The notes below the pieces were generated by a model that saw only the letters and a list, made by a program, of their open reading frames with translations, ran no database searches and was not told the DNA's origin. 64,000 nucleotides of DNA from Turnera subulata (taxonomy: Eukaryota; Streptophyta; Magnoliopsida; Malpighiales; Passifloraceae): contig JAKUCV010000262.1 in NCBI GenBank assembly GCA_028386065.3, positions 215,615 through 279,614 on the forward strand, in the 5' to 3' direction. The position numbers were made by a program, and so were the translations under genes. Every line of letters begins with the position of its first letter. The first letter of the stretch is position 1. Below are positions 46,867-58,320 of the stretch, in pieces.

Positions 46867-47380
46867 TGTAATCAAAAGGAACATTATAACAAAGAAACTA
46901 AGCCAGGATAACAGACAGAAGAAGCAAAATATATGACAAATCGTCCTCATCCTACGTTTTATATACATACTAGTATTAATTAACCGGCCATAAAGGGAAT
47001 TCTTCACAAGAAAAAACCAGACAACAATTTTGTCTCTAGCACAAAACAATCAATCAATCGTGTGATTTGGATGCAAAGTCTTACAGTATTGGCAGACAAG
47101 TGGGGGCTCTGCTCGCTGGTGGGGCGGCTGTCGTCTTGTTTGTGTTGGTGAATGAGAGGGGAAGTGAGGCTGGTGATGAGTGGAAGTTTGAGTAATTAAG
47201 GTAAATTAGGGTAATTAATGGGAATCCATAATTTTGGCTACATAAAAATAATGTATAACTTCTTTCGACAAATACAAAAAAAAAAAAAACGAAGTTGCAA
47301 AGCCTTTGCCATTGCTAATCCAATTCGGATTTGGGGAAGGAAACCACAGACCGACATAAGAACACCTCCTCTAGAAAAGC
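46867..47380 (+). other. Upstream region of the SKP1 pseudogene, duplicated at 61273-61797
   Basis: Matches the inverse of the sequence before the intact SKP1 gene. Includes a short frame ending GSEAGDEWKFE that is open in both copies; I do not recognise it. Confidence 0.5.
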
Positions 47381-47388
47381 TATAAATA
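47381..47388 (+). promoter_or_regulatory. TATA box of the SKP1 pseudogene
   Basis: TATAAATA, 80 bases before the ATG. The same box occurs before the intact gene at 61265. Confidence 0.6.
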
Positions 47389-47460
47389 GAGGCGTATTGT
47401 GTTCTCTCCTAGCCATTCTAATTCTAACAGGTCATCGAAGAACAGACATTAACGTCAGGT

Positions 47461-47660
47461 ATGTCTTCTACCACAACCGAGAACAACGAGAAGCTGATCA
47501 CGCTGCTGAGCTCCGACGGCCAGGAGTTTGTGGTGAAGGAGGCGGTGGCGGTCTAGTCCCAGACCATCAAGCACTTGATCGAAGACGGGTGCAGCACCGA
47601 CGGGAGCATCCCGCTCCCCAACGTTACCGGCCCAGTCCAGACCATCAAGCACTTGATTGA
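47461..47660 (+). pseudogene. SKP1-like pseudogene
   Basis: Starts [20 protein letters not shown], close to the intact copy at 61206. A TAG stands at codon 33 (CAG in the intact gene). After codon 60 the sequence does not continue into the expected [10 protein letters not shown]. Instead 'cagaccatcaagcacttgat', already used at about 47567, appears again, and the gene is lost. Only the start of the BTB/POZ-like domain remains. Confidence 0.85.
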
Positions 47661-47954
47661 TTCATTAACTTGTATTATTATGTTGTCTTCGTGGCTTAAC
47701 GTTTTATTTCATTAAGGCAAGGAACTTGGTGCCTGCATGCATTTGTATTGAGAATTTCAAATTATTTAGAACAATGTCAGATTATATGTTGATTTTGATT
47801 AATTAAGGTGTTGAATGTTTGCATTTATTCTATTCTTAGTTTCTGGGTTTAATATTCAACTTTTTAGTGTTTCTGGGTTCATATTTATGTTTTGGTGTTT
47901 CTGGGTTTTGGGTTTGGTTTCATGCGTTTATTTTTTTAAAATTTATTTTTTTTA
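47661..47954. other. No gene seen
   Basis: AT- and T-rich. 'gtttctgggtt' recurs three times in 47845-47915. I cannot assign it. Confidence 0.4.
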
Positions 47955-48333
47955 CTTACCGGATGCTTACGGATTTGTTACCACAAATGATTGTAAGTAG
48001 AGTTTCTTTCTTACCAATTACTTACCGTTTCCTTACGGAAATATGTATCCACGAATGGGGCCCACAGATTGTTTTGTTATGGAACACTTACCATTTCCTT
48101 ACGGGTAAATGCCGTTAGGAACGCGTTCTAACCGTGTACTTACAGAATCCTTACGGATGGGAATTTACTTACGAATGGTTTGCTTACGGATGGTAGCCGT
48201 AAGGAAACGGAAAGCAAACAGTAAGAAACGTTTTTCCCGTAAGGAGTTCGTAACCAATTGGTAAGAAAACATGTTTTTCTTACCAATTGCTTACGGGAAG
48301 GTGCCCAAAGAAACGGGCTAGAAATTGGTAGTG
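47955..48333. repeat. Dense CTTACGG/CCGTAAG array, possible end of a CACTA element
   Basis: Six exact CTTACGG and two exact CCGTAAG words, plus many one-base variants, in under 400 bases. Near the right side lies a perfect hairpin, 48255-48289 (CAATTGGTAAG with its complement). The right edge reads GAAATTGGTAGTG, which inverted gives CACTACCAATTTC, the form of a CACTA terminus. Such repeats are where CACTA transposases bind. No matching left terminus was found, so at most one end is present. Confidence 0.4.
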
Positions 48334-48936
48334 CCACTTGCTCCTCATTTGAAGCTTAGCAGTCAGTTATCTACACAGAAAGAAGAAGAACGAGAGTACA
48401 TGGCAAAAGTTCCTTATGCCAATATAGTCGGAAGCTTGATGTATGCAATGGTCTGTACGAGACCAGATATTTCATATGCTGTTAGTGTTGTGAGTAGATA
48501 CATGCATGATCCTAGCAGAGGTCATTGGCATGCTGTAAAATGGATTCTTTGGTATATCAAAGATACCGTAGACGTTGGCTTAATATTTGAGTAGGATGAA
48601 TCACTTGGTTAAGGAGTGGTTGGATATTGTGATTCTGACTATGCAGGAGATTTAGAAAAGCGAAGAACGACGGTGGGCTATTTGTTCACTTTAACTAAAG
48701 CTCCTATTAGTTAGAAGTCCATTTTTCAGTCAACGGTGGCTTTGTCTACAACGAAAGTAGAGTTTATGGCTATTGCAGAAGCTGTGAAGGAGGCAATTTG
48801 ACTTCATGGGTTGCAGAAAGACTTGGCAGTTGGTCAGAAACAACTTGTAGTATATTCTGACAGTCAGAGCGCTATTCATTTAGCAAAGAATCAAGTCTTT
48901 CATGCACGGACGAAGAACATTGATGTTCGCTATCAT
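48325..48936 (+). mobile_element. Copia fragment (RT end and RNase H), plus strand
   Basis: Same family as element 3 (compare 42720-43325): VPLAPHLKLSSQLS, PYANIVGSLMYAMVCTRPDI, then RNase H with several stops (TAG near 48592, TGA near 48799). It ends abruptly in 'cgctatcat', with CAT shared by the next, inverted piece. Confidence 0.8.
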
Positions 48937-49676
48937 CTCTCCTGACTGTGTACTTGATCTAGCCTGTTTTGAACCTGCTTCTGCCATTACAAAATCAAAG
49001 GATAGTATTCAACAATTTCAAATAGCCCAAAGGACGAACCTTCGGCTCCGCTACCACTTGTTGGGAAAACTCGGGTAATTTCCCCTCGACTAGTGAATTG
49101 AACTGATTCGATAATTCCCAGGAAAGATGGCCTAGCCTATCTCCTTAGACAGAATTATCATTCCAAGATAAATCCCCAGGAAAGACTGGAGGAACTATGG
49201 TTCACTTAAAACCCAGCCTCCTAGACAGGACTTACTTGCACAGTGTTTTAATTCACAACTTCACCCGACAAAAGGCGGCTTAGCCGGCCAACAAATGAAG
49301 CAAGGCGGCTTTGCCAGCCAACAAAGAAATAAGGCGGCTTAGCCAGCCAACAAAAAGATAAGGCGGCTTAGCCGGCCAATATTGAATACTAAATAAATGC
49401 GGAAATTAAAGGCAGAATAATAAAAGAAAGAACACACTAAAATTGTTAACGGAGTTCAGCCAATTATGCCTACGTCTCCAGAGCACTGCTCTTTTTATAG
49501 GAGAAGAGTTAGTACAATTGTGAGGATACAATGTACTCTAATGTTTTTGGGATATCAACAAAGGGATGTGAGGGGTCTTATTTATAGCCCTTTCCAACCC
49601 CTCAATCCCACTTCCTAATAGATGTGGGATTGCCAAAATAACAACATCATGTTCACATTTGTTCACACTTACAACA
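48937..49676 (-). mobile_element. Copia fragment (gag start, PBS, LTR), minus strand
   Basis: Read on the minus strand: LTR 49676-49059 (618 bp, TGTTGTAAG...CCAACA), primer site TGGTAGCGGAGCC at 49057, then ATG and MAEAGSKQARSSTQSGE, where the sequence breaks off. The codon that is TAG in element 3 is CAG here. The LTR holds four units of the 'ggcggcttagccggcc' word (49273-49380). Confidence 0.8.
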
Positions 49677-50235
49677 GCCCTACCCTGCACACAAACTCTA
49701 ACCTCTCCCTATGTTTCTTAAGGCTAGCTGCTTATAAATTAACTAACCTGAAGATCAAAGTTTTTTTTTCTCTAGTTAAGATCATCTTGTACTTGTTAGA
49801 TTTTCTTATTTGGTCCAATGACTTCCCTTTCCTCTCTACTAAAAAAAACCTAGCCGTCTGGTGTCTTCATGAGGGGCTGCCTTCGGGCAACCTCTCCATC
49901 TTCCTCTTTTCTTTTTATTACTTTAGCCTTTTTTTCGTTTCAGTTGACTTAATAACTCTACCAATTCTGATTGGATTTGGTTTGCTACCTCTACATGAGG
50001 TCTTTCTCTCCATTGATGGTTTCCTCTCCATTGATGGAGTACCTGTTTTGGACGATTTTTGTGTGGCTTTCTTCTCAAAGATCTACACAAAAAGTTGTCA
50101 TGTTATCTTCTCTTCCAGATCTTGGCTATGCTTGCAATCTTTTTTCTCCAATTTTTGCAGGTATGCTGGATGAGATACTGCTTCTTCCACTGTTTTTCAA
50201 TGTTTGATTGGTAAGAAATACCATTGTCATATCCT
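49677..50235. other. No gene recognised
   Basis: T-rich on the plus strand with a short internal duplication ('ctccattgatgg' at about 50010 and 50027). The plus-strand open frame here begins in the LTR and has low complexity, so I do not call it. Confidence 0.4.
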
Positions 50236-51900
50236 AGGAGGTGGGCCCAGCCGACAATTTTGAAAATGATTGACTGCATGAAGAATGTTCGTTGCATGAG
50301 GCAGCGGCCAAGCAACCTTGGGAAGTGAGATATTTTGAGCATGCATGACAGATTTTCGGTTGGATGGAATTTTCAATGATGGGCATCAAATTAAAAGGGT
50401 CAGGATTGACCTTGTCGGAAAGTGTGGCAGGGACGCCCACACGGGCGGCCGGAAGGAGTGAAGATGGCTGGGAAGGGGAAGGGCTAGAGGTGTGATTATT
50501 GGAGATTTGTTTTGATGGAGATTGTGGAGGGGATGTAGAGGTATCATGGATGGAGAAATGTGACGGGGAAAGCGGGGAGGATGAACTGGAGGTTGGAATA
50601 TTTCATCAATTGAGATATTGAATGATAGATCATCAATAAGGGCCGAGATCTCCCAGGAGATAGGTTTGAATATTGTGGTTATGACTTGAAGGAAAGCAAA
50701 GTCCAGGTTTGATTTGTTCTCAGTCTCAGGAGCTATTGAGACTAAGGACCCAAAACGTGAAACCATGGAGTGGAAGAAACCACTGGACCAAGCATGTAGA
50801 GGGATGCCCTTTGCTCTAATCCAAACTTTGCGAATAAAGGGGCCATCACCTTTTTGCCAAGGTCTGAAGTGATCAAAACTGTTTGCAACCCATTCATGAT
50901 TGGATTCAATGAACGATGCCATGAAGGGAATTGAATAAGGACTGAGTCACCCCCAAAATCACTCAGATACAGAATGACCATGTTTGAGAAACAAACGAAG
51001 AACAGCTTGTGGGTCTAGGGGTTCTGAGAGAACACCAAAAGCGAAATTGGCTAACCAATCGATTTCGCTTTGGAGGGGGGTGGAAGGAGATACTTGCTCT
51101 ATCTGTTGGAACTGATGTGGACTTTGGCTTGGGGGTCACGACGCCTCTAACTGTCTCAGCAAAGGTTTTAGAGGAGATGGAAGGTGGAGGGGGAGGAGGG
51201 TGAGGGTTGTTTTTGTTGATAGGTGGATGATTGGGGTAATAACGATTCCGAGCAAGTAGCGCTTGCAGAGAACCATTACCTACCTTAATTTGGTTGATGG
51301 CGGCAATCAACCTATTACTGTCGGGGTATGCTCGATATCTCACAAAAAAAAAAGCACTTGCCTTGCTTTCTGTGTTTCGATGGGATGAAGACGTCTATCA
51401 CTTCGCCGAATTTTGAAAGGATGATGTGAAGCTCAAGCGCAGTCCATTGGAGAGGAAGGTTATCAATGTAAATGTTGATAACGTTTTGATTGTCAATAAA
51501 GCTTTTAATCTGTCTTCTGCTCCATTTGGAAAACTATTGAGGTTTGACAGTTTCAGCAGAAGGGTTGGGGGGGGTTTTGGGAGGGTGGTTGGTCAAGATG
51601 GATGGTGTTAACAGGTGGCGGGGCGGAGAGTTTGGAAGAGCGGGCATGGTTGGTGGTAGGGCAGCGAGGTTGGAGGGTCTGGTCATGGTTGTAGGGAGCG
51701 GAAGGAGCGGTGGTGGTTTTGGGAGGGCGGCTACAGGGGGGTATGTTGGTGTGTGCGGAAGGAATGGTTGCATGTTGGGGATGGGGGAGGATGTGACAAA
51801 AGTTTGGGCGAGGGTTGGCGTGGAGAACGTTGTGGGTGCACTAGTGGTGATGAGAAGGCAAACCAGGTGAAATCGGTAAACATGGTATCGACGGTGGAGG
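50236..51900 (-). pseudogene. LINE ORF1 relic (RRM and DUF4283)
   Basis: On the minus strand a Pro-rich start (about 51900-51550) is followed by an RRM-like part (INIYIDNLPLQWTALELHII, SKFGEVIDVFIPSKHRKQGK near 51480-51370). A T run shifts the frame, and the rest reads VRYRAYPDSNRLIAAINQ and then the DUF4283 part (FDHFRPWQKGDGPFIRKVWI, AKGIPLHAW). It resembles ORF1 at 52472 but points the other way and has no ORF2 beside it. Confidence 0.7.
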
Positions 51901-52169
51901 TGGAAGTGGAGGTGGGGTGGGGGAGAAGGGAGAGTAGGGGTAGCTTGAGAGCATTTTCAAGGGGAGATTGGAGAATAAACCTGTTAGTAATTGGACAACT
52001 TTTATTTACTGTAATATAGTTGCTGCCATTGGATATCCCACTTTATTTTAACATAATAATATTCTCTAGCTTCCTCGTTGCGGTTTTACTAATTCTGTTT
52101 AGAACAACTGTCCTGATTGCTTTCGTGTTCATCAATGTATTTGGTGGGTTCAATCTGCCCACGTTGCAA
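51901..52169. other. No gene recognised
   Basis: Short stretch between the ORF1 relic and the target site of the full-length LINE. Nothing supported. Confidence 0.4.
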
Positions 52170-52471
52170 GTAGTATAGGTAGGCAAACAAGTATTTTCAA
52201 GAGTGTGCACCCTGCATCCCTACTCACCAATGGCCATCTCCTAGTCCAGTGGGAGTTAATAGAGCTGATACAGCAGACCACAATGAAATTCCGCCACAAC
52301 CCAAGACTAAAAGACCAATGCTTCCTGGCTCTTTCAATTATGATTCTACTTCCAAGTAAAAGAAGCAAGGAAGCGTGAGATTCAGTTTGGAACGAAGAGC
52401 TTCAAAGCGCTTGCTGCTTAGTGGCTTGGTAAGCAAATCTGCAGGTTAAAACACATAATAATTCGTAGATA

Positions 52472-54592
52472 ATGGTAGCCCGCTCTGCTCCACTTCTTAC
52501 ACCCATGTCACCGGACCTCCCCTGTAAAACACCTCCCTTAATTTTCCGTTTTCCTCCAGACACCATCAACAACAAGACCCTTCGTCACCCCATTCCTTCG
52601 CAACCGAGGCACACCATCCCCCATGGCCAGCCTCTCCCTCACTTTTACAGAAACCCAACCACCATCACTGCAGAACCTCAGCAACCCAGGAAACCAAACA
52701 CCACCCCACAACCTAAACCACTCTTCTTCTCAAAATGGAGTAGAAACCAAGTTGTGTCTGCTATAGAGGATAACCAGTTAGTAAGCTTGTATGTTGAGAA
52801 TTTCCCCCTGAATTGGAATATCCCTGATATTCTATCAAGTTTGTCTAAGGTCGGTGAAATTATTGATATTTACATTCCAAGGAAGATGGCAAGGAATGGA
52901 AGGAGATTCGGTTTCATTAGGTTCAAAAGTGTCATTTCTCTGGAAACAATGGTGTCTAAAATATCTTCAGTCCCTGTTGAAGGAGGCACTCTTCGTGCCA
53001 ATCTTGCAAAATCCAAACACAACAGGAATCGTGAGAATATCCATATTCATCAACCTTTCAACGACAAGAAAGTGCAGCAAGGGAAGACTTTTGTTCAATC
53101 AATCAAAGGAAAGGAGATGGAGTCAGACGTTTGTTCCAGTTTCTCAAACATGGTCTTCACTCCTCCTGACGAATCAGAGTCTTGGTTATCTCGGTGTGTC
53201 CTCGGTGTTCTATCCTCCCCCATGGATAGAGTTGTTGTTCAGGGTGTCCTGTCCTCTAATGGCCTCAAAGACTTCACCGTCAGTGACTTAGGTGGAGAAT
53301 CGGTTCTAATTCATGCCCCTTCAGTAGCGGATCGTGACGCCTTGCTATCAAATATTCCTGCCTGGGTCTCCGATTATTTTCACTTGCTGCGAGCATGGAA
53401 GGTGGGTGATAATGCATCCAATAGGTGTTGTTGGATTAAACTGTCAGGCGTTCCCCTCCATGCATGGTGCATGCAATTTTTTGAAAGGGTAAGCAATAGT
53501 TTCGGGAAGTTGATTAAGGTGGCTGAGGTTACAGAATCAAGAACAAACCTGGAATTCGCTTACATTCAAGTCTTAACCACTGTTAAGAAACAGATATCCT
53601 GGGATGTGAACATTGATATTAAGGGAGTTAAATCTACTGTCTCATGTACTGAGATAACGGCCCCTTATATTCCACTTGCTAATAGTGCTGTCAATGATTT
53701 GTCAGTCAACGATCTCATATCCCTTGAGCCTGAGTCACCGAAAATTCACAACAGGGTGTCAGCCTCCAATGGTGACCGGGAAAACTTGTATCTCAACTCC
53801 GGCAACCGCTACTCTGCACTCGCATCACTTGCCTCGGAGTCTGATCCCTTTCAACTGAAAAGCATCATTGAGAAGACCAATATTCCAGTCACGCTGTCTC
53901 CTGGGAAGCCAAAGTCTCACATTTTTTCGGTTCGAAACTCGCCCCAAGAGAGTGTCAACAGCTCACACTCTAAAAGCTACTCACGCGTCGATAGTATCGA
54001 GTCACCTCCTTTAGCCAAGAATGGAGTGTCAGGCTCCTCTTCCTGGGAAATAGGTGAGTCGTCTGGTGAGAGATGCAAAGAGGTGGGCCATTGGGCTGAC
54101 CCTAAGTTCGACGGATGTATGCAGTTAACTCCTTTCCATGGGCCAAAAAATGCATCACGGATTGGGCCTATGCAATTCTCTCCCAGCCCTGATCTATGCC
54201 ACTATTCTGGCAGCGCCCAAAGCAGCATTAATCAGGACCACAAACTGTCAGCATTAATAGAGCACAAGATCAGGTTAGCCCTTAACACAAGGCAGGTTAG
54301 AAAAACTCAAAAGTTTAAAAAGTTCAACAGATTTACTGGGAGTATTATTTCGGGCGACACCTTGTCTGACTCAGACATCAGAAGGGTCAACACGAGAGTT
54401 ACCGAAGCTGTGCATCCAGGGGAGACTCTCGGTACGCCTGAGTTAGACTATGACACCGAGACTGAACTCACAGTGCAGGTTGGGAATTGTTTGGGTTGGG
54501 AACTAAATGATGCTGAATGTGTAAGAACAGCAGTGCGTGACCTCATTGTCAGAGAAGGTGAGGAGTGGAATAAGATTCAGGAGCAGCTTTGA
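52472..54592 (+). CDS. LINE ORF1 protein (RRM, DUF4283)
   Basis: 706 residues, intact. Pro-rich start (1-90); RRM-like domain about 105-195 (VSLYVENFPLNWNIPDIL, GRRFGFIRFKSV); DUF4283-like region about 230-390 (SWLSRCVLGVLSSP, HLLRAWKVGDN, CCWIKLSGVPLHAW, NLEFAYIQVLT); Ser-rich linker; basic patch RKTQKFKKFNRF near 610. I see no CCHC knuckle. The protein would bind the element's RNA. It ends 47 bases before ORF2. Confidence 0.85.
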   Translation: MVARSAPLLTPMSPDLPCKTPPLIFRFPPDTINNKTLRHPIPSQPRHTIPHGQPLPHFYRNPTTITAEPQQPRKPNTTPQPKPLFFSKWSRNQVVSAIEDNQLVSLYVENFPLNWNIPDILSSLSKVGEIIDIYIPRKMARNGRRFGFIRFKSVISLETMVSKISSVPVEGGTLRANLAKSKHNRNRENIHIHQPFNDKKVQQGKTFVQSIKGKEMESDVCSSFSNMVFTPPDESESWLSRCVLGVLSSPMDRVVVQGVLSSNGLKDFTVSDLGGESVLIHAPSVADRDALLSNIPAWVSDYFHLLRAWKVGDNASNRCCWIKLSGVPLHAWCMQFFERVSNSFGKLIKVAEVTESRTNLEFAYIQVLTTVKKQISWDVNIDIKGVKSTVSCTEITAPYIPLANSAVNDLSVNDLISLEPESPKIHNRVSASNGDRENLYLNSGNRYSALASLASESDPFQLKSIIEKTNIPVTLSPGKPKSHIFSVRNSPQESVNSSHSKSYSRVDSIESPPLAKNGVSGSSSWEIGESSGERCKEVGHWADPKFDGCMQLTPFHGPKNASRIGPMQFSPSPDLCHYSGSAQSSINQDHKLSALIEHKIRLALNTRQVRKTQKFKKFNRFTGSIISGDTLSDSDIRRVNTRVTEAVHPGETLGTPELDYDTETELTVQVGNCLGWELNDAECVRTAVRDLIVREGEEWNKIQEQL

Positions 54593-54639
54593 TCGTGTAC
54601 TATCATTTTTAGTTCCACAAAGGGTGTCATCATTCCTTT

Positions 54640-57600
54640 ATGTTTAGCATCTTATCGTGGAATATCAGAGGCTTGGGGTCCGGGATCAAGCACAGCCACC
54701 TTAAAGAGTTAATTTTCCAAAGTGAAGCGAAGATTGTTTGTGTTTGCGAAACCAAGATGCAGGGCATTGACTTAAACTTTTGTTCTAGGTTATGGAACAT
54801 TGGAGACCTGGATTTTCGATCAGTAGACGCAGAAAGTGCCTCAGGAGGCCTTTTGATGATGTGGGACGAATCTTTCTGCCATATATACCAGTGTCATACA
54901 AGTAAAAAATGGGTTTTAGTGGAGGGTAGTTTCGGTGCGTTAAAGGAGCAACTCTGTGTGTGTTTTGTTTACGGTGCAAGTAGTGTGGAAAATAGGATTG
55001 AGATGTGGAATGAGTTGAAAGGGCTGAAACTAACTTTTAAATCCCCCTGGTTGATCATCGGTGATTTAAATGAAACTATATCTGCTGAGGATAGAAGGAG
55101 CAATAGGCTTATCACCAGAGGAGCGGGTGCTCTCAGGAGCTTCATGGATTCCATGCAGTTGTTGGAATTTCCATTGGTAAGCCGTCAGTATACTTGGGCA
55201 AATAGACTAGCAGCCAGTAGGATTGATAGGGCAATGGCCCAGGCAGAATGGAGCTTGACTTTGAAATCTTTAAATCTCCAGACAGGCAAAAGAGGCACAT
55301 CAGATCACTGGCCTTTGATCCTTGCATAAGATAAAAAGAATTGGGGCTTTAAACCCTTTAGGTTTCAAGATTGTTGGGTGAAGGATAATCGGTTCAAAGA
55401 TGTCTTAAATCTGTTATGGGAAAGGTGTGAGAATGAGTTCCCAGGAAAATTCATGTTATTGAAAAAACTCGGCCAATTGCGCAAGTTTTTGTCTCATTGG
55501 AACCGATCATCTTTCGGTAATATTATGAACAAGGTGAATGATCTACAGAACGAAATCGAAGCTTTCGATTTAAAGGCTGAATCCGTGGCACTCTCCGATT
55601 CTGAACTAAGAAGAAGAAGCGCTGCAAAGCAAGATCTCTACCAAAAACTGAAGCAGAAAGAAATTCTGTGGAAGCAGAAATCAAGAATTTTTTGGCTCAA
55701 ACTTGGTGATCGAAACACACGGTTTTTTCATGTGTCTGCTTGCGCAAGGGGTAGAAGAAATTCCATAACCTCTATTTCTTGCAATGGATTGGATGTTATC
55801 GAACCAGCAGCGATCAAGAACGAGGCAATGACGTTTTTTTCAAATCTGTATCGTGACAACATGGTAAATAGGCCTAAGATGGGAGGTAGCGAGCTGTTCT
55901 CACGCGTCCAACCTGAGAAAGCAGAGTGGCTCACAAAACCTATATGTATGGAAGAGGTGAAAAGGGCGGTTTGGGCTTGTGACGGGTCTAAAGCACCAGG
56001 CTCCGATGGATTCAATCTGAATTTCTATAAAAAGTGTTGGGAGCGCATTAAAACAGACTTATTTGACCTATTGAAGGAGTTCTTTGACAAAGGAAGTCTT
56101 CCTAAAGGAGTAAATCTCTCGTACATCACCCTCTTGGCTAAAAAGGAAGGGGCTTCTGAATTCAACGATTTTCGGCCTATAACTTTGGTGAATGCCGTGT
56201 ATAAGATTGTGTCAAAAATATTATCCTCCAGGCTCAAACACATCTTACCTGCCCTTATCAGTAATTCACAATACGCCTTTTTAGAAGGCAGGAATATCAT
56301 GGACGCAGTTTTACTAGCGTCTGAATTCATCGATTCCTTGAAGAAAAGTAAGAAGGCCGCGGTCCTATGGAAGCTCGATTTTCAAAAAGCTTATGATTCC
56401 ATCTCTTGGCAGTATTTATTACAAGTCATGGAGTACATGGGTTTTCCGTCGAGATGGATTAGTTGGATGAAAGCTTGTTTACAATCTTCCACTCTAGCTG
56501 TTCTTATTAATGGTTCACCAACTCAACAGTTTGGTATGGGCAAAGGGCTTAAACAGGGTGACCCCCTCTCCCCATTTCTGTTCTTGATAGCTGCGGAGGG
56601 TTTGAGGGTTTCTTTGGATGCAGCCATTGCACAAGGTCTTGTCGAAGGTCTCAGTATTCACAAAATCCCTGCAAACTTGATCCAATTCGCAGACGATACT
56701 CTCATCTTGGCAAATGCTGAAGTGCCATCTCTCCTTAATCTTAAAAGAGTTTTGCGTTGCTTTGAAATCATATCGGGTCTGAAGATCAACTTCTTCAAAA
56801 GCAGTATCATAGGTATCAACATCGACATGATGAGTTCCAAAAACATAGCAGACCTACTCCTCTGCCGTAGGGAAAAGCTTCCTGTTAGATATCTGGGGCT
56901 ACCTCTGGGTGCGAATATGAAGAAGCTTGAAAGTTGGTCTCCTGTGTTCGATAAATTTAAGAAAAAACTCAAGAGTTGGAAGTCCAGATTCCTTTCCTTT
57001 GCAGGTCGGGTGCTGCTGATAAAATCCACCCTCTCATCCCTCCCTCTTTACTATATGTCTATCTTCAGGATTCCTGCTAGCGTATCCAAAAGGCTGACCC
57101 AAATACAAAGAAAGTTTCTGTGGAGTGGTTGTCAAGACAAAAGAAAAGTATGCTGGGTGGCTTGGGACAAGGTGGCTAGACCTAAAGAATTTGGTGGTCT
57201 GGGTATTAATTCTTTGTCGATTCAGAACAATTGCCTCTGCTTCAAATGGTACTGGAGATTTTTAAAAGAGGAGGAGGCTGTTTGGAGACAACTCATTAAA
57301 GCTAAATGCACGCAGGATTCTAGTAAGTTTGAACCAAGTTTCTGTCAGCAGAAGATGTCTAGCTTGTGGCGAAATGTGATCAGGTGTTCTGATGATAGAA
57401 GCAAACCGAACTACTCCTTGAAAGACAGCCTCTCCATTCAAATAGGTTCCGGGTCTAGCATCTCATTTTGGCACGATAAATGGTGTCCCCTTGGTGTTCT
57501 TAATGTCATCTTCCCGAGATTGTTTTCTATCTGCACGCACCAGGAGGGTGCCCTGGCTGACTTCGCTCTTATGACTCCACTTTCTTCTGCAAATATATGG

Positions 57601-58320
57601 AGGAGGACGCTATATGATTGGGAGATGGATAACTGTAGAAGTATTGATGAAGCGATGCTACTATTGCCTCTTAATTCAACTTTGGAGGATAGATGGGCGT
57701 GGGGGCCCTCCAAGGATCGTCCTTACTCTGTAAAAGCAGGTAAGGATGTTATTATTCATCATGCAGTTCAAGGAACCAAACCGCCTAATATTTGGTTGAA
57801 TTTATGTCCTCCAAAATTAGAATGTTTTTTGTGGCAAGTCCTAAATGAGGGGGTGGCGGTTAGAGTTAATCTTGCAAGGAGAGGTATCTTACCAAGAGAT
57901 CAGGACCTCTGTGTGCTATGCTCCCAAGTGGCAGAATCATGTTCCCATCTTTTTCTTCATTGTCAATTCTCTTGGTCGCTATGGTGCAAGCTTTGTCACT
58001 GGTGGGGGGTCACATGGATAGCACCTCAGTCCATAGATCAGTGGCTACAACAATGGCCCTGGTTGGAGGTATCTGCATCAAGACGCTCAGTTTGGATGAT
58101 GCTTGGATGTTCTATGGTCTGGTCTTTATGGACTGCGAGGAACAAGAAGCTCTTCAACAATGAAGTAATCAGTTGGGAAAGTCTCTTCGATATCACGGTG
58201 ACTAGGGTCTTTTGGTGGATTAAAACCTTGCAACCAGACTTTTCTTACTCCCATGTTAGCATTTTAGCATCCGTTGAGGTACTAAAGCAATGGAATGGAG
58301 TTCATAGGAGATTTGATTAA
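54640..58320 (+). pseudogene. LINE ORF2 (endonuclease, reverse transcriptase, zf-RVT), one nonsense codon
   Basis: One frame of 1226 codons broken only by TAA at 55327 (codon 230), which a C-to-T change from CAA would explain. Endonuclease, residues 1-230: SWNIRGLGS, CETKM, IGDLNETIS, SDHWPL. Reverse transcriptase, about 440-700: KAPGSDGFNLNFYKKCW, FRPITLVNAVYKIVSK, KLDFQKAYDSISW, GLKQGDPLSPFLF, FADDTLILANA. zf-RVT, about 1050-1110: PPKLECFLWQVLNEGV, then C-V-L-C and H-L-F-L-H-C. The tail IWRR...WTARNKKLFNNE is typical. Without read-through or another start it cannot make an active enzyme. Confidence 0.85.

Noticed and set aside
49622..50173. Plus-strand frame of 183 codons.
   Set aside because: It begins inside an antisense LTR, has low complexity (Phe, Leu, Ser) and no known motif.
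51544..51870. Gly/Val-rich plus-strand frame.
   Set aside because: It is the antisense of the Pro-rich start of a LINE ORF1 relic.
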